Positions 5,490 to 7,054 of a DNA stretch of 7,054 bases are shown here, piece after piece. Position 1 is the first letter of the stretch; each line of letters starts with the position of its first letter. A model generated the notes under the pieces. It was given only the letters and a program-made list of their open reading frames with translations, had not been told where the DNA came from and did not search any database. The stretch is from Gp6-AA40 sp050742535 (GTDB taxonomy: Bacteria; Acidobacteriota; Vicinamibacteria; Vicinamibacterales; UBA2999), in NCBI GenBank assembly GCA_050742535.1, contig JBOGIQ010000318.1, positions 1 through 7,054 of the forward strand, read 5' to 3'. A program made the translations under genes and the position numbers.

Positions 5490-6752
5490 TTAGCTCTTTC
5501 GCTGAAGCACCTCTCGAACTGCGGGGTTGCCGCCGGCCGCCGGCGGACGAATGGCACCCGCGCGCAGCAGCAGTTCGACCGTCTCGGCGTGTTTACCGCT
5601 GCTGACGTACCACCCGTTCTCGGAACCGTAGATGGTCCACCCGAGTGGAGTCGCCTTGAAATCCCGATCCGTCGCTTCGAGCGGCGGGTTGAACCGAAGG
5701 ATCTCGCGCGCCATCTCCAGGTTGCCGTGGAACCCGGCCCAGTGCAGCGGTGTCCCCTCGTGCTGCCCGCGGGCGTCAACCGGCCAGCCGCTCTCGAGCA
5801 TCAGCGCGACGGCGCGCGTCTGGTTGTTCCGGGCAGCGTGCGCAATCAACCGTCGCTGATCGGCTGACAGCGCCTCGGCCAGCGAAGGCACTGCGGCGCG
5901 GAAGCCGCGTGCGGCCGCTTCATCTTCGATCAGGCAGGCCTCGGCCACTTTCGCTACTGGTGCCGTACGCTCGAAGAGCAGCTGGAGGACGTCCGTATGG
6001 CCAAACCTCTTCGCCACTTGGTGTGCCGAGGCGTGCGAATCCAGCGTCCAGTTGTAGATGGTGCCGCCAGCGTGGGGGTTCGTCTTCGGAAACCAGCGAT
6101 CGTTCACTCGCATCTCGATGCATGCGGCATCGTTATCGAGATGCCGCCGGGTACGGTCAACATCGCCGAGCGCCGCGGTCATCAGCAGGTCGGTGCGACA
6201 GCCGCGCGAAACGAGATGCCGCGCGACCTCCTGCCGGTCGCGGACCATGTATTGTGCCGGCGTGGACTCGTGATCGACATCGCGCGCGTCCAGGTCGGCG
6301 CCGGCGCCAATCAACATGTCCGCCGCTTCGACAGTCGAAGCCATGTGCAGCGGAGTCTGGCCATCGCCGCCGGGCGCATGAACGAGCGAACGATCAGCGG
6401 CGAGCAGACGCTCCAACACATCCACAAGCCCGAGGCGGGCGGCGGCGTGCGCATCGACGGTCGCACCACGTTCGATTGCGTATGCAGCAATGTCCGGCGC
6501 CGCGAGGTCCAGCAACCCGAAACCACCGGCCCACCACGTGCTCCGCGCGTTGATATCGGCGCCCGCCTCGAGCAATACGTCGAGCATCTCGCGGCTTTTC
6601 ACGTGATTGATCGCCGGAGAATCGAACGGACCGATTGTGTCATTGACGACGTGTCGCACCGTTGAATCGGCAAGGAAACGACGCGCCCGCTCAAGGTCGT
6701 CGGCTTCGACCGCTTTGATCACTTCGCGAAGACCCTGCCTATCCACGCCCAT
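5490..6752 (-). CDS. Ankyrin-repeat protein
   Basis: This 420-residue protein runs from an ATG at 6752 to a TAA at 5490-5492. Ankyrin units are visible as LLEAGADINAR (60-70), YAIERGATVDAHAAARLGLVDVLERLL (91-117), GQTPLHMASTVEAADMLIGAGADLDARD (131-158), STPAQYMVRDRQEVARHLVSRG (163-184), HQVAKRFGHTDVLQLLFER (244-262), GTPLHWAGFHGNLEMAREIL (333-352) and KHAETVELLLRAGA (387-400). Residues 265-330 are degenerate between the blocks. No signal peptide, membrane span or catalytic domain is seen, so it is probably a cytoplasmic protein-binding scaffold. Partners are unknown; the adjacent TIGR03435 gene is the obvious candidate, but that protein appears exported. The start lies 2 bases from the heptamer array. 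Read on this strand, the array supplies a GGGG-ATCAG sequence a few bases before the ATG that could act as a weak ribosome binding site. Confidence 0.88.
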   Translation of the reverse strand: MGVDRQGLREVIKAVEADDLERARRFLADSTVRHVVNDTIGPFDSPAINHVKSREMLDVLLEAGADINARSTWWAGGFGLLDLAAPDIAAYAIERGATVDAHAAARLGLVDVLERLLAADRSLVHAPGGDGQTPLHMASTVEAADMLIGAGADLDARDVDHESTPAQYMVRDRQEVARHLVSRGCRTDLLMTAALGDVDRTRRHLDNDAACIEMRVNDRWFPKTNPHAGGTIYNWTLDSHASAHQVAKRFGHTDVLQLLFERTAPVAKVAEACLIEDEAAARGFRAAVPSLAEALSADQRRLIAHAARNNQTRAVALMLESGWPVDARGQHEGTPLHWAGFHGNLEMAREILRFNPPLEATDRDFKATPLGWTIYGSENGWYVSSGKHAETVELLLRAGAIRPPAAGGNPAVREVLQRKS

Positions 6753-6754
6753 TC

Positions 6755-6803
6755 TGATCCCCGATCCCTGATCCCTGATCCCTGCTCCCTGCTCCCTGAT
6801 CCC
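6755..6803 (-). repeat. Heptamer tandem array upstream of the ankyrin gene (GGGATCA units)
   Basis: Seven consecutive 7-base units. On the - strand these are GGGATCA, two GGGAGCA, two GGGATCA, one GGGATCG and one GGGATCA. The first unit of the 4404-4445 array is the same heptamer in the opposite orientation. The array begins 2 bases upstream of the ankyrin start and so covers the place where a promoter and ribosome binding site would be expected. Confidence 0.92.
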
Positions 6804-6811
6804 TAGACCAG

Positions 6812-6846
6812 CCCTTCGCCCTTAGGCCTTCGCCCTTACGCCTTCC
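6812..6846. repeat. Second period-7 array overlapping the end of the oxidoreductase gene
   Basis: Five degenerate heptamers on the + strand: CCCTTCG, CCCTTAG, GCCTTCG, CCCTTAC, GCCTTCC. The 12-mer CCTTCGCCCTTA occurs twice, 14 bases apart (6813-6824 and 6827-6838). It is a different motif from the neighbouring 6755-6803 array. The oxidoreductase stop codon (6822-6824) and its last seven codons lie inside it. Confidence 0.8.
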
Positions 6847-7054
6847 TCAGCCAGCACCTCCCGCACCCTTGGCACCACCTTCGTCCCATACAGCTCGATG
6901 CTCTTCATCTGCAGATCGTGCGGGAGTGTGCCGTTGCTGTACTTCAGGTCGAATCGCGTGAGGCCCAGCGTCTTCACGGTGGCGGCAATCTTGGCGGCTA
7001 CGGTTTCTGGCGACCCGACGTACAGCGCACCCTCGGGTCCGGCGGCGTGCTCGA
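6822..7054 (-). CDS. LLM-class flavin-dependent oxidoreductase, C-terminal fragment
   Basis: A 76-residue C-terminal piece; the start is beyond the right edge, and the first full codon ends at base 7052. It reads GALYVGSPETVAAKIAATV, TLGLTRFDLKYSNGTLPHD and MKSIELYGTKVVPRVREVL. The G-S-P-E-T-V-A-x-K-I helix start and the closing E-L-[FY]-x-x-x-V-x-P-x-[VL] helix are the usual end of bacterial luciferase-like monooxygenases (COG2141). These use reduced FMN or F420 to oxidise small substrates; the substrate and cofactor cannot be told from this end. The last residues, EGVRAKA, are encoded inside a period-7 repeat, so the tail may have been altered by repeat expansion. The gene is on the same strand as the ankyrin gene and about 70 bp upstream of it, with two repeat arrays in between. 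Confidence 0.85.
   Translation of the reverse strand, partial: EHAAGPEGALYVGSPETVAAKIAATVKTLGLTRFDLKYSNGTLPHDLQMKSIELYGTKVVPRVREVLAEEGVRAKA

Noticed and set aside
5750..6665. Long + strand frames opposite the ankyrin gene
   Set aside because: They are antisense to clear ankyrin repeats and have no motifs of their own.

Overview
The window is GC-rich DNA from a bacterial chromosome, most likely an Acidobacteriota member. Subdivision 6 (Vicinamibacteria-like) is a guess. The main taxonomic clue is a near-complete TIGR03435/DUF3738 'soil-associated' protein at 4443-5465, a family expanded in Acidobacteriota. Period-7 tandem repeats in the spacers and a large intergenic palindrome add to the impression of a soil acidobacterial genome. 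No plasmid, phage or transposase gene is visible.

Layout. On the + strand, the left edge holds the end of an ECF-type sigma factor (to 124). It overlaps by 11 bp a small 86-residue protein (114-374) that is probably its co-transcribed partner. Everything else is on the - strand and reads right to left: the C-terminal end of a flavin-dependent luciferase-like oxidoreductase (6822-7054), an ankyrin-repeat protein (5490-6752), the exported TIGR03435 protein (4443-5465), an 882-residue protein made of two glycosyltransferase-like halves (1738-4386), and a phytanoyl-CoA-dioxygenase-like Fe(II)/2-oxoglutarate enzyme (333-1379). The last gene converges on the sigma-factor operon and overlaps the small + strand gene by 42 bp tail to tail.

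Spacers. The gap between the glycosyltransferase-like gene and the dioxygenase (1380-1737) is almost filled by one imperfect inverted repeat of about 330 bp. Its two outer arms share a perfect 23-bp stem, and the inside can fold as a cloverleaf with three hairpins. The other two spacers contain period-7 tandem arrays that share the heptamer GGGATCA, in opposite orientation. These arrays lie exactly at the two ends of the ankyrin/TIGR03435 pair. A third array of different heptamers runs into the end of the oxidoreductase gene.

How the genes might work together. The two-headed glycosyltransferase-like protein and the dioxygenase fit surface-glycan or lipid-linked carbohydrate modification, but no acceptor or donor can be named from sequence. 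The ankyrin and TIGR03435 genes are 24 bp apart and are probably co-transcribed; their function is unknown. No CRISPR, tRNA, rRNA or recognised defence system was seen.
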